A stretch of 64,000 bases of DNA from assembly GCA_036245805.1 (NCBI GenBank), contig BTRK01000001.1:14012001-14076000 (forward strand), in the 5' to 3' direction. Under the pieces are notes generated by a model, which did no database searches, was not told the DNA's origin, and saw nothing but the letters and a program-made list of their open reading frames with translations. This document shows positions 39,501 through 48,916 of this stretch, piece after piece. The DNA is from Pristionchus mayeri (Eukaryota > Nematoda > Chromadorea > Rhabditida > Neodiplogasteridae). The translations under genes and the position numbers were made by a program. Positions within the stretch are counted from its first letter, which is position 1, and every line of letters begins with the position of its first letter.

Positions 39501-42500
39501 GGCTTTTGTGAAACGACAGTGGTTTTGAGGAAGAGGTGATGACAACAACGCAAATAATCTAAATTTTCCAGTCGCATTCGCTGTCCGGCTGCGGGAGCGG
39601 AGTGGGTCGTGCAGCAGGCGGCGACCACCGCGAGGGACGAGAGAGCAGCACGCTGAGCGAGGACGACGACGAGATCGTGCACGATTGCACGTTTACTGCG
39701 GGTGAGCGAGGGGGGGAGTTGAGAAGTTTTACTGAAATGTTGTCACGAGATTGTGGTATTTTTTAGAGTTGGGACACGAGATATTTTTTAGACGTGGGGA
39801 GAGGGGAGAGATTTGAGATGTTTTATCAGGTGGAACTGAAAGATTAAAACAACAGTGTGTTCGGGGATATGGTAAGGGTGAAACTTAAGTTTGCCGGCTG
39901 GCTGAAATTTGTAAGAGAGACTTTTTTACTCAGTGAACATATTTGTGAAGACCCTTGGCATTAGCCCAAAAATCGAATACCACCTACATGTGCCCACATG
40001 TAGTACTCGGTGAGTGTAGTGCAGTAGTGGCATATTTAGTGATCTAGGTCAAGCGCTGAGAAATTCACAGAACATTCTCTGAAGGATTACGGTATTCATT
40101 TTTTTCTCTTTCGCTCTCGCTTAGAACGGCGCATATCTAGAAAGACTCGACGTACTCTGCTCATTATCTTCATCTAAATTGGATTAAAATCCATCGACGG
40201 TAAAAAATTAAAATTTGAATTTAAATTTTAGCTCGTTCAGATGGGTGGGTAGATACGTTTTTTATTCCTTTGGTTTGTACTGCGGGCTGATAGCTATCTA
40301 TTAAAAATTTTCAAGAAAAATAAAAAATACACTTGAGAAAATGGCAAAAATGTAGAAAAAAGTCAGTTCATGATACGGTCAGTGGCCTACCGTACCCCAA
40401 TCGAATGGGAGGAAAATCGTTCTAGAATTGTCCTACACGCAGTACTCGACGAGGGTAATCTACCACCACAGTAAAATTTCGATACGCATCTGCGCGCTCC
40501 AGCGCGTGAATGATGAATATTATCGAAAAATACGGTAGGTTTTTAGCATCAGCGTTCTCGCGCGCGCGGATGGCTATCGAAATTCCATTGATGCTGCAGG
40601 TATTCACACATCGAGCACATCGAGTCTTGTAGAATACCTCTAGAACAATTTTCCTCGGGTTCGCTTGGGGTACGGTAGGCCAGTGGCATGATCATGAACT
40701 GACTTTTTTCTACATTTTTGCCCTTTTCTCAAAAAGTGTATTTTTTTATTTTTCTTGAAAATTTTTAGTAGATAGCTCTCAGCCCGCAGTACAAACGAAA
40801 GGAATAAAAAACGTATCTACCCACCCATCTGAAAGAGCTAAAATTTAAATTCACATTTTAATTTTTTGCCGTCGATGGATTTCAATCCAATTGAGATGAA
40901 ACTTGGGTCAGATAATGAGCAGAGTACGGCGAGTCTTTCTAAATATGCGCCGTTCTAAGCGATAGCGAAAGAGAAAAAAATGAATACCGTAATCCTTCAG
41001 AGAATGTTCGGTGAATTTCTCAGCGCTTGACCTAGATCACTAAATATGCCACTACTGCGCTACACTCACCGAGTACTACATGTGGGCACATTTAGGAGGA
41101 ATTCGATTTTTGGCCTAATGCCAAGCATATGTTTACCGACTGAAAAATTCTCTCGTAATTACTCGAAATGGTAGATTTGAGATATATTTTATTGAAATTA
41201 TGTCATGGCTTGCGATCGATTATTTTTAGATTTTATTTATATTTGAAATGTAGGTACTCTCGTAAGAAAGATCGGCAATAGTGTTATTACTCTTTTTCCT
41301 GGAAAATATCCAATTATCAGCGATTGGCGTAGCTGTGGATGGATATGGCGAGGTTGTAGCGGGAGTTTGCCGGCTGAATGAAATTTGTTTTTTTAAAACC
41401 TGAAATTGAGAATTCTATCATGCGCTATGAAACGGGACGAGTGTGGTAGCAAATGTAGATCCCTATATTGCCGGGGGTAGCAACAGGAAATCCGCTAGCT
41501 TTTAAATTATTATATTTTGACAAAATGTAAATCCTTTTGCAGCCACGCCCACCGGCCTCAGCCACAGCAACAGCTCGCACGCGCCCTTCACACTCGTCAC
41601 GCCCGCCATGACGCCCCATCTCAGTGGTACGGTAGTACGGTAGTTACAGTGACCAGTCTTGGTAGAAATACTCGTACGGTAGAAATACTATAGTAGATCT
41701 AGGAATGTTTGGCTTCATAATCATGAGGATAGCTGTAAGTTGTGTAATTTTATATCACGAGACACAATACAATTAGCGCTCTAGATCGAGTGAGTGGATA
41801 TGGCATGTGCTAAACATGGAACTGCCTGCAGAATTAGTAATTTAGTAGCAGCTGGAAAGTTGAAAATAAATTGCTTTAATGATTATTCTAGTGAATCGAG
41901 CTCGATACCATTGGCGTCTTTTATTGTGCAAGTGGATATGTCATGAGTGAAACATGAATCTGTAAATGAAAAATGGAGTGAAAAAAGAAGCATGATTCGA
42001 TTTCAGTGTTCGCGATGCACGCGGCGGTGGCTGCAGCAGCCGCAGCCGGTTCGTCCTCGTCTTCCTCCTCTCCTGCAGCTGCAGCAACCTCGCCCCCCTC
42101 GACCAGCCACGCTGCAGCTCCGGCTGCAAGCAGCAGCAACAGCAGCGCCCCCGCCAGCAATCCCGATCCGTTCGGTGAGCAGATTGTTTGAGGGGGATTT
42201 AAAAAAATTTTTTTTGAATGTTTAAGAGATGAGAACTGGTGAACGAGTAGTGATTGATTCGAAGTTTATTCGATTATTATCCATTTTTGTCGAGTAAAAA
42301 ATTAATCAAATTACAATAAATCTTTGAAGCTGTGAAACGAGGGTTTCACAGTTAGTTCGTTAACATGTTTATTGCTCCGCTGTAATTATTGTCCGACTCC
42401 GTAGTAAATTACAATAAAATTATGATTTCAAAGTAGTTAAGTTGGTGTTTCACTGCCAGCTTATTTGTATTGGGGTTCGTGTTAAGTCAATGGGTGCGCA

Positions 42501-43059
42501 TCAGCCGATCAAAATAAAAACAAAGTATTTTGTCAACAACCCCTCTCCTCCTCAGGCATTCGGACGCTGCTCGACAATATGAAGCAGATGGTCGCTGCGG
42601 ACGAGGCGGAGATCGATCTGGAAGACGTGTATCGACCAGAGTGAGTGCGGATTATCGATTGATTAGGTTGATTACGGTAGCTGTGGGTATCGATTGGTAG
42701 TGCGGTAGGATTGGTGATTGATTGGATCCTGAAAGACAAAGAATATCGATTGTTGTAATAGAATGAGACTACGTTTAGTAGCTCCATGTTTGAATTGGTA
42801 CTTCTGCCCTGAATGAAACACGAATGAGCCTTGCTTTCACAGGGTGCCTCGCTCGGCGCCCAAGGACTCGTCGATGTCTCCGGCGAGTCGCTCCTTCGAT
42901 CCGGAAGCCGGACGTCCGGCGCCTCCCTCGCGCCAAGTGTCCGCGACGTCGCGTGACGCCTCACGCGTGAGTGGCGGTGCGTCAGCCGAGGCCACGCCCA
43001 CTCCCGCGCGCCGTGTCCGATGGCTGCCGTCGTTCCTGACGAAGAAGTCAAAGCAGTGA
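9380..43059 (+). CDS. RNF19: RBR E3 ubiquitin-protein ligase, RNF19A/B (dorfin) family
   Basis: My model has 33 phase-consistent exons and 1,092 residues. Residues 1-241 are Ser-, Gln- and Arg-rich low complexity, then an acidic stretch ([14 protein letters not shown]). RING1 starts at ECPLCFNRV (about 293) and includes CPEC; the IBR has WCPAPDCG...FCYHCK...WH; RING2 is CPRC...GSCNHMVCAMC...FCWLC, with the presumed thioester cysteine C503 in GSCNHM. After [10 protein letters not shown] come two membrane helices (about 555-583 and 600-637; [30 protein letters not shown]), the most conserved part of RNF19 proteins. The tail is Ser/Ala-rich, with a HHHHHHH run and a basic end (FLTKKSKQ). The family takes ubiquitin from an E2 onto its own cysteine, then onto misfolded or signalling substrates at the ER membrane. 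Exons from 32724 on are firm; the N-terminal eight are less so. Confidence 0.92.
10720..11105 (+). repeat. Tandem duplication, about 240-base period
   Basis: The block GATAACGAGATATAATCCC through TTCGGTGAACAG, AGTAGTCATTAACCGC, AGGTGAATCA, CCTGACAGCCTC and CCTCATTA occurs at about 10720-10857 and again at about 10960-11100 with small changes. Non-coding, intronic. Confidence 0.8.
14270..14386. repeat. (CCCTCT)n hexanucleotide tract
   Basis: About 70 bases of uninterrupted TCCCTC hexamers flanked by degenerate CT-rich sequence. It makes long Pro-Ser and Arg-Glu reading frames on the two strands; these are not genes. Confidence 0.9.
14577..14820 (+). repeat. Direct duplication, 161-base period
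   Basis: CCTAGAAGGGAGCGGGCACA and the following ATGTTCGCCTTCTTTTC-CCGTTTGAAG-TTGTTGAAACA occur at 14577 and again at 14738, with related TTCTGCCTAGATAGTAGGTG pieces to about 15000. Intronic, no coding sense. Confidence 0.75.
16829..17151. mobile_element. Hairpin MITE with about 43-base TIRs
   Basis: The left end TTCTTAGTTCATGTGGACTA, GGCGGTTTAGGGCAACATGG is the inverse of the right end CCGTGCTGCCTTAAACCGCC, TAGTCTGCATGAACTAAAAA. Pairing continues inward (TTTGAATACTAC...AAAGAGTCACAAGACA with TGTCTAGTGACTCTTT...GATTCAAA), so nearly the whole 320 bases can fold back. It sits in an RNF19 intron just before the 17205 exon. No transposase is encoded, so it is non-autonomous. Confidence 0.8.
17401..17412. 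repeat. Poly-G run
   Basis: Twelve G bases inside an RNF19 intron, preceded by a GTACGGTAG word at the exon donor (17299). Likely a variable-length site. Confidence 0.9.
20350..20437. repeat. GAGAGTCAGAC palindrome copy
   Basis: TCTCTGACTCTCTCCAGGC, GCACGCTCTCTCGCC, then CGAGAGAGTATGCACACTGA and AGAGAGCGCAGACG. It is the inverted-arm arrangement of the family inside the giant RNF19 intron. Confidence 0.6.
20465..20935 (+). repeat. Degenerate tandem repeat, about 180-base unit
   Basis: Units share TCGATTTGTC-GA-ATTTTGCTATTCGG, AGGTGGAGCG, TTGTTGCGTCTG-ATCGG, TGTCTTGTCT-GGCGT and GGAGCATTCCTC; about two and a half copies, with a more diverged echo near 21245. Intronic. Confidence 0.7.
23626..23698. 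repeat. GAGAGTCAGAC palindrome copy
   Basis: TCGTCTGATTCTCCCGATTC and GCTCTCTCGCTTTCTCTGACC, then a right arm GTGTGCAAGATAAGGCAAGTCAGACGATT. The outer termini are inverted ATCGTCTGA. Confidence 0.65.
23808..23836. repeat. (GA)n tract
   Basis: Simple repeat of GA dinucleotides, 14 units or more with few interruptions, in the giant RNF19 intron. Confidence 0.9.
25640..26080 (+). repeat. Degenerate direct repeat, about 280-base period
   Basis: CTCGTGT-GTCGG-GTGGAA-G-TCTTGTTTTT-CCGCTAT recurs at about 25647 and 25937, with shared TTTTAAT-AGAA-AT and TTGATCATCATC-TTCTCGTCA blocks. Intronic, non-coding. Confidence 0.65.
27418..27485. repeat. GAGAGTCAGAC palindrome copy
   Basis: Compact member: GGTCTGACTCTCGCTCTCCC, GTCGGTCAGAGTGAGC, then AAGAGAGCGTGCAAATAGGA and GAGAGTCAGACGATT. 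Confidence 0.7.
29560..29800 (+). repeat. Tandem repeat, about 110-base unit
   Basis: CCTTCCTTCCTTC-GCGTA, AAGTGGTGTAACGGG, GGTGCGATTTA-GAAACGTCG and CGCTCATTTCTCCAATCTCC recur two to three times. A remote copy of GTGCGATTTGTGAAACGTCG lies at about 31837. Intronic. Confidence 0.7.
30003..30069. mobile_element. TGACGTCA palindrome, copy 4, interrupted by a hAT MITE
   Basis: ACTATGTCGGATGAGAACTA TGACGTTATG at the left; GATATCTCATAGTTATCATG and CGACATAGT at the right; the centre is shortened. The hAT-type MITE at 30070 is inserted at its right tip, so the palindrome is older than that insertion. The diverged TGACGTTA also suggests age. Confidence 0.75.
30070..30273. mobile_element. hAT-type MITE, copy A (204 bases)
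   Basis: Termini CAGTGGTCGAAAAG and CTTTCGACCACTG are inverted repeats, flanked by identical 8-base direct repeats GACATAGT (30062-30069 and 30274-30281). CA...TG ends with an 8-base target duplication are the mark of hAT superfamily elements. The inside is AT-rich with repeated GTGCCCACTTTTT words and no reading frame. Confidence 0.88.
30791..30812. repeat. Poly-C run
   Basis: About 22 consecutive C bases in the giant RNF19 intron. The true length may be uncertain for sequencing reasons. Confidence 0.9.
30870..31265 (+). repeat. Degenerate direct repeats
   Basis: TGTGACTAGGGGGGAATAGGG recurs near 31025, and CATCTTCCGTAGCC-T-CCTC-T-AGTC-TGGTGGA-CGAA-ACCATCTC occurs at about 30973 and 31198. 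Interrupted by a GAGAGTCAGAC palindrome at 31067-31137. Intronic. Confidence 0.65.
33469..33536. repeat. (TA)n microsatellite
   Basis: Over 30 uninterrupted TA units in the RNF19 intron between RING1 exons. Confidence 0.95.
33885..34170 (+). repeat. Three degenerate intronic repeats
   Basis: TTGAAAC-TG-ATTC-CCTGGGCG-AACTCTGT-T appears three times (about 33897, 33985 and 34106), with related TAGATAT or TAGGGTATATTG lead-ins. It fills most of the intron between the 33859 and 34230 exon edges. Confidence 0.6.
39914..41157. repeat. Large inverted repeat (about 1.24 kb fold-back)
   Basis: Left arm from about 39914 to 40450, right arm from about 40620 to 41157, inverted copies with perhaps 90-95% identity. 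Examples: CTTGGCATTAGCCCAAAAAT against the inverse of TTTTTGGCCTAATGCCAAG, and ATGGGTGGGTAGATACG against CGTATCTACCCACCCAT. The spacer of about 170 bases contains its own GC-rich CGCGCGC-type pairings. It fills the intron between the 39701 and 41543 exon edges of RNF19. There is no reading frame. It could be a large fold-back transposon or a hairpin-RNA source. Confidence 0.92.
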
Positions 43060-43799
43060 AACGGCGATTCGTCCGTTCTCTCTAGGACCCGCTTACCGTA
43101 TATCTTCAGTATGCTTACCGTGTGCTGCATTTATCGATTTTTCCATCCCTAACCTACCTCCCATTTCTCATTTTCGAAGGAATATTGTTGATGTTTCTCA
43201 CACAATTTTATCGCGAAGCGCCTTGCAACCACGGAATTATGGTATATGTAAATGTAACCCCTCCCCTATTGAGTATTGAATACTGTATTTTACTCCCTTA
43301 CCCCAACTCACCTACCGTACCATTCCTATTGCATCGGTATCCCGTATGTACATGCATCTACTCCTTACCTTTTTCATCTTGATATCCCATCCCCATCATT
43401 TGTCGATCGATAAGACGCGAACGAATACGGTAGTTACGCGCACAGTATATTGATTAGCCATTCATTCATCGAGGCATCCATCCACTTGTCATGCATTTGC
43501 GTCAGTCGTTTGTGATTTGTTTCGAAGTTTTTCGATTTTTCCCTATTTCCCTATTATATATTATATTAGTCTATTCCCGCACTCAAGGCTTTACAGTCCC
43601 CAAATATGTGTACATCCCCGTTACTTACAGCCTTGTTTTTAGCCCCAAATTCTCGCGTTTGTGCAAACTTGACACCTTACTATGTAAAATCGCAAAAGCA
43701 AAACCTTGTTTTTCAGTCCATCCATAATCTTTCACAGTCTTGTCGAAAACTGTGATCAAAAGTTGTATTCTTTGTTTATTTTGTGCACAAATGCTCTTG

Positions 43800-43805
43800 A
43801 ATAAA
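43800..43805 (+). terminator. Poly(A) signal AATAAA of RNF19 transcript
   Basis: AATAAA lies 740 bases after the RNF19 stop and about 125 bases before the next gene's acceptor (AG at 43930-43931). This spacing is what nematode operons show between a cleavage site and the downstream trans-splice site. The 3' UTR between 43060 and 43800 holds no other feature I recognise. Confidence 0.55.
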
Positions 43806-43932
43806 TATTTCTCAAAGAATGACGACGTGGTGAGGAAACGGTGAAATTTCATGCGATCTGAGAACGCTAATGCAATTCATGAAGGGTTGCTGGGGAGAGC
43901 ATACTGTAGGAAGCAGATACCGATTGATCAGG

Positions 43933-46900
43933 ATGTCGCGGGTTACGGTAGAATCGTTGTCGGGACTCACACCGATCGATACTCTGCCAAGCCCAGAGGA
44001 ATTGGGCAAGAAGAGCTGTGATAAGTGCAAGTGAGTGAACGGTAGGAGTATGGTAGTTTTGGGGGAAAGACTCATTCCAAGTGTTTCTAATGAGAGAACT
44101 CTTTTATCCTCACTCTCTCACCTCTCGTCCTGCTCTATTGAATGCTATGAATATCAAAGAGCTTCCCCTTTAATCCTTTCATGTACCTACAGAGTGCCAA
44201 ATACGGTTTTCCGAAGTAGTATCAGGTGCTCTTCTAGTAAAAGTACCATGGAACTAAGTGAAAGAATGCAACCAACTTCCTCCTGCTGTTCGTCTCCTTG
44301 TTGTGCTTCCCCACGTTTTGATCTTTTTTATTGATCTCGATTGATCTTTGATCTCAGGCGCAACCGCATGTACTTCTGCTACGACTGTCGTGTGCCGATG
44401 GATGGAGTGCCCACTCCTACTGTGACGGTGGGTTAAATATTTATATTGATTTTTAAAAATGAAAAAAAATGTGAGTTTTGACCCGGTGAACGTAGGTTTC
44501 GCAATTTAATTGCATCTTGTGAGATTTTCTTATCATAGTTGAATAGAAGGTTTGAAGAAAAGTATGAGCTAGGTGTCAAAAATCAAGATTAAAGATCAAA
44601 GATCACTGAACGTTCTTGCGATATTAATTTGCAGGCTGTATGGGGTTTCATCTTTTGATTACAACGATTTAGGGGCTTGGTTTTCTAGTCATATCACGTT
44701 TCATTTTCTATCAAAAAAACCGGAAGAAACAACTCGGCTTTCATCATATTGCTTTAACAAGCCATGATGTTACTTTACCTTGTAGGTTAAAATGGAATAC
44801 ATTATTTATTGGCATGGTGAATATTTGATGAATAACTGTAATCTTTCCAGTTACCCTGTCGTCTGGACGTAGTGAAGCACAAGAAGGAGAAGAACAGCAA
44901 GAGCACCGCCATTCACGCGAAAGTTGGTTTAATTTAAATAATTTATTTAAAACCTGCCCTCAGCGCAATGTAAGGTCACTTGTGTACTAGGATTGGCAAA
45001 AAGATGACGATATCGCCCCCCCCCCTTCGCCTTTGAGTAGGCCCTATTGTTGCAGTGCGTTCAACTTATTTACTATCAGGATCATTTAGCAACCTGAGTG
45101 TATGAACGGAAGTAGTGCTTTATATTCAGGTAGAGGTAGTACAAAACGTCCCACTTCAATAGCCATCAAACAAAGGCAAGCGCGCACTCTTCACGCACTT
45201 TTGGCAAACAGCGATCGTGCGGTCCCGTAGTGTAGCGGTTAGCACTCAGGACTCTGAATCCTGCGACGGGAGTTCAAATCTCCCCGGGACCTTCCATTTT
45301 GCCACATTTTTCGCGAGCGATTAATGTGTTTCTTTATATATATTTATGCTATTTCGTTTGAAATAACGTTCACAGAATTGAAATAGAATAGGCAATTAAT
45401 GACGGTTAAAATGACGAGCGGTTATTGGGATAATAGGGTCGGGGGGATCTACTCAGATGAACTGGTTTGATTCTCGGTATTTACTAAAAGCCTTGCCGCT
45501 CTTGGAAAGAAGCTATTGTGTCTGTAGTTGTGGTTCGATCCAGGATTATTGAAGTTCATGCCGTTTCGAGTGTAGTAGATTTTGAAATAATGTGGTTTTC
45601 GGTTGGAAATACTATATTTGCCTCGGATGAGATTTGTGGCTACTCTCTTATCAATCGCTATTCTACGCTTCTCTAGGGACTCAATGCCCAGTTTCTTGTT
45701 GCGAGCGAGAGCAGTGGGCATGTTTTCCCAGGTATGATTAAAACAGCGCATAAATAAACGTCTTGTGAAGTAGTTCTGTACTTTTTCGAGTTCTTTTTTA
45801 TCTTTATTTTGGTACGGATTGAAGACGGAGGAAGCGCTTTCTAAAATCGGTCTAATATACATTGAGTACGTTTTGAGAAGTACTTCTATATTTTTGGTTC
45901 GTAAGGCTCTGAGGATAGTGTGACATGCATTTTTGCCTTTAGTGGATACGGTAGAACAATGGTCAGAGAATGAGAGGTTTTTCTGGATAACAAAGCCGAG
46001 GTCTTTTGTCTTCTAATCTTGATCTTTGATATTTTTTCTTAAGATTGTGGCTCCATCGCAAACGCGAGTCTTCGATGCGCCCGATGCAGAGGATCTGGAG
46101 GATTACGGTAGTGGAGAGGGAGAGGATGGATGGACGGTGAGTGATCTTTGATCTTTAATCTTTAATCTTTGGAGTATGAACTGCGATAGCTTTCGAGTGT
46201 TGAGTAACTGAAAAAAATATTTTGTCCCATCAATCGCAACGATGGTGATGGTCGCTAATGGTCAATGATAATGATAACTTGCTGAAACATTAAACGAATT
46301 GGTATCGGTAACTATGCCATTTGGGTTTTCTCATTAGGTTATTTTTTGTATGAATGATCTTCGTCGCGTACATTGTTGCTCTCGAATTAATCAAGCATTT
46401 GAAAATATGCTGAAACATAAAAGGGATGTCCCCCTTTTAGCACCTCTATAATTAGCCCTTGTGTGTGACCCCTAGCTAAGTCCCGCCTCCTCTCGAGCAG
46501 GGACGAGGCCACGCCGAGTCTCATCCAGAGGTATGGAAAGACGGGAGACAGAGTTGGCTCTCGGCGTTGCTAGAATGTAGGTAGCTGACCCCGTTTTCCG
46601 GTGTAATATTCATTGTCGGATAGCACATATTTCCCCCACACATCAAAATAGATAGATAAACCTTAGCCGATTTCTGTCATTATAGGGTGAATCACCTGAG
46701 TATTATAAGCCCCTTAGTGCTTGGATTGGTTTCGCATAGGATTGGCTAAACAGGCTTATCACTAGGGTGAGGGATTAATTCTTTCTGGGATTCGGTTCCT
46801 TGACTGTTTTTGCTTCCTCGTTTTATATTTGAATGCCATATTTGAGGTGCTGGTCTCGGTACATTAATAATTATCGATTTTCAATTACCGTAATCAATCA

Positions 46901-48916
46901 GTTATCGATCCAAGAGATACCGTGTTCCCTATTTGAGGTGCTGGTCTTTCCTTCGGAGAATGCGACCTCCATCGAGGAATTCACGGCGACAAAAGGTGAG
47001 AAGTTTTACTCTTTTAATTTCATATACTTAGTACACGTGTTTAGAAGAACATACTAGTTGACTAATTTTTTTAGATGCACAGTTTACTAAGTTTTTAAGA
47101 TAACTTTGGAAGAGAAAGGTGGCAAAATGACGAAACCCAAGCACATATGTATGTGTCCGGAGCTTTGTGGTTGCTGCAATGAATGAAGTATAATTTATCT
47201 GGCAGCGCTTACAAGTTAGTCTTCACTGGTTTCTCTCTTTAAAATCTACGTTTTTGGTTGGGTATTGTTATCCGATAGCACACGTCATATCATCATTTTT
47301 CGGTATGATCGAAATTTTTGTTTTCGTTATTAAACGAAATTAAATTTTACCAATCGCAGGCAAGATCGCTCGTTTTGTGGTCATCGACTGCACGTGGTTC
47401 CAAGTCGGAGTGATGACGAGACTGCCGCAACTGAAGAGTACGGTAGTTATCAATTGATCTGATTAGAATACGGTAGTTATCGATTGAATAGATCGAAGTA
47501 CAGTAGTTATCGATCGAATAGGGACTAGGTGACCTTAAATAATACGGTCGTAAGAATTAGTATGGGTTTTTTTTAACATTCTGCCGCTGCAACCGCATTG
47601 CGCTTCGAGACTACAGGAGTTTTTAATCGAAAAGTGAAACATGGTTCTCATAGGTGAATTTGTTGAAAGTTCAGTTTTCTCATTCGTTTTTTAAAAAAAA
47701 AATGCATACAGTATGTAATAGTCGTTGATATCATATAAAGGATAGAGGAACAACTTTACTTTACCTTATCTTTACTTTACCTTTCCAGATCTCCCCTGTG
47801 TCTCTCTGCGTGCCTATTCGACGGCCTTCTGGCGCCCTCAACACAACCACGACGACTCCCATCTGGCGACCATCGAAGCCATCTACTACGCCATGAGGGA
47901 GTACCAGGTAGGGGGTGGGTGCCGGGTTACGGTAGGGTACCGGGCGCTGTAGTGGGTACCTAGGTACGATCAAAATCTGCGGGTGTCGTTGTTAAATTAA
48001 ATACCATCTCTTGACTTCGCTAATATCAACCTTCGCGATTTCTCTTGATGATATGGTTTAGTTGAAGCGCGAAATGAGATGGAGGCAGTTAGAATTCGAA
48101 ATTCCTGTCGATCTTCATTCTTCAATCTTTCTCAACTAGTTTAATGGCTAGAAAGTGCATAGCAGTACACGATGAGTTTTTCTCAAACTCTTGATGTGAT
48201 GACCGTTGATCTCTAATCTTTGATCTCTGATCTTTGATCTCTCTTCTTCAGGAACTCGGTCTGAAGAAGGCCTACAAGGGCGAGTTCGACGATCTGCTCT
48301 TCTGGTTCTTCGTGACGATGGGAAAGGCGAGTGGAGAAGTTGATCGTTAATCTTTAATCTTTGTTATTTTATCTTTGATTCTTTGCAATCAAAGCTGATA
48401 TATCCGTTAAATGAAGCGATTTGCAAATTCAGATTTTACTTTCTGTCTAGGACATGCTCATTCGAGTTGCAAAGAAGCGCAAATACATTTGTTTGGTGAA
48501 GTGGCTTGCGACTTCTTGTTGCAATGTGTGCTAAAATGTGTGGTCAGCTAAAATGTGCAATGTGTGGTCAGGTTTTAGATTTCATATAGTCTATTGTTGT
48601 AGCTCTTGGGCATGGCTCATTCGAGTTGCAAGTTGAAAAATTGATGAAATGTCGATGCGCTCGACTATGGCCTTAACAATTATAAACGGCACTAGGTAGG
48701 ATGAGAACTATGATGTCATGCCGCTTTTGATAGTTCAAAGGCGGCATGATGTCATAGTTCTCATTCGACCTAGTGCCTCATAAATTGATAAATTCGGGCA
48801 AGATTTAGGTTGATGCAATGAAGGAAATGAAGGAGGAGAGGCGAAAGAGGCAATTGGAAGAGGGAGGAAAGGAGGAGGAGCAGGGAGAGAAGAAGGAGAG
48901 AAGTACGGCGGAATGA
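43933..48916 (+). CDS. DTWD1: tRNA-uridine aminocarboxypropyltransferase, DTWD1 family
   Basis: Nine exons: 43933-44030, 44358-44427, 44851-44922, 46044-46136, 46938-46995, 47360-47437, 47789-47907, 48252-48326 and 48809-48916; 256 residues. The family adds 3-amino-3-carboxypropyl from S-adenosylmethionine to uridine 20 of tRNAs. Seen: a four-cysteine zinc site (C29xxC32...C40xxC43), the conserved KHKKEKNSKSTAIHAK stretch (about 65-80), the DTW motif as VIDCTWFQ (residues 138-145), then RAYSTAFWRP and HLATIEAIYYAMREY. The start follows a CAG acceptor by one base; a longer in-frame start (MQFMKGCWG) exists just upstream. The last intron begins with GC (AAG|GCGAGT); if it is not spliced, the protein ends seven residues later instead of gaining a Lys/Glu-rich tail. 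The intron after 44922 hosts a tRNA gene and a LINE remnant. Probably downstream partner of RNF19 in an operon. Confidence 0.93.
45221..45292 (+). tRNA. tRNA-Gln (anticodon CTG)
   Basis: 72 bases fold fully: acceptor GGTCCCG/CGGGACC with discriminator T, anticodon stem CAGGA/TCCTG around loop CTCTGAA (CTG at 45254-45256), T stem GGGAG/CTCCC with loop TTCAAAT. No intron and no encoded CCA, as for eukaryotic tRNA genes. It lies on the coding strand inside an intron of the DTWD1-type gene, carrying its own pol III promoter. Confidence 0.96.
45446..46015 (-). mobile_element. 5'-truncated LINE remnant, reverse transcriptase C terminus
   Basis: Open from about 46013 down to a stop at 45449: KTKDLGFVIQKNLSFSDHC, then LKTYSMYIRPILESASSVFNPY, ELEKVQNYFTRRLFMRCF and SLEKRRIAIDKRVATNLI. 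The motifs YIRPILE-AS-V-NPY...LEKVQ--FTRRL and LE-RR are the C-terminal end of CR1/jockey-type non-LTR reverse transcriptases. Only the 3' part of ORF2 is present, the usual result of 5' truncation. The frame is intact over about 185 codons, so insertion may be fairly recent. Confidence 0.85.
48688..48777. mobile_element. TGACGTCA palindrome (MITE-like), copy 5, full length
   Basis: 90 bases from GGCACTAGGTAGGATGAGAA to CTCATTCGACCTAGTGCC, a near-perfect palindrome with almost no spacer. TGATGTCA replaces TGACGTCA in both arms. It lies in the last intron of the DTWD1-type gene, 31 bases before the terminal exon. Confidence 0.9.

Larger units (their letters stand above)
32724..43059 (+). other. 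RNF19: RNF19 core and C-terminal exons (coordinates)
   Basis: Exons: 32724-32871, 33073-33174, 33762-33859, 34230-34334, 34582-34672, 34944-35059, 35131-35192, 35393-35466, 35710-35780, 35942-36021, 36339-36417, 36533-36645, 36743-36823, 36922-37047, 37567-37729, 37937-38004, 38226-38302, 38782-38850, 39130-39190, 39294-39382, 39572-39701, 41543-41626, 42007-42174, 42556-42640 and 42843-43059 (TGA). All junction phases agree and the translation is continuous from RING1 to the stop, giving about 850 residues. Confidence 0.9.

Noticed and set aside
42533..43051. Minus-strand frame of 172 codons
   Set aside because: Antisense to the last two RNF19 exons, whose frame continues the conserved protein and ends at a proper stop.
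43060..43799. Extra small gene (frames at 43122-43382 and 43491-43727) after RNF19
   Set aside because: AT-rich, no splice-leader-type acceptor or family; best read as the RNF19 3' UTR ending at AATAAA.
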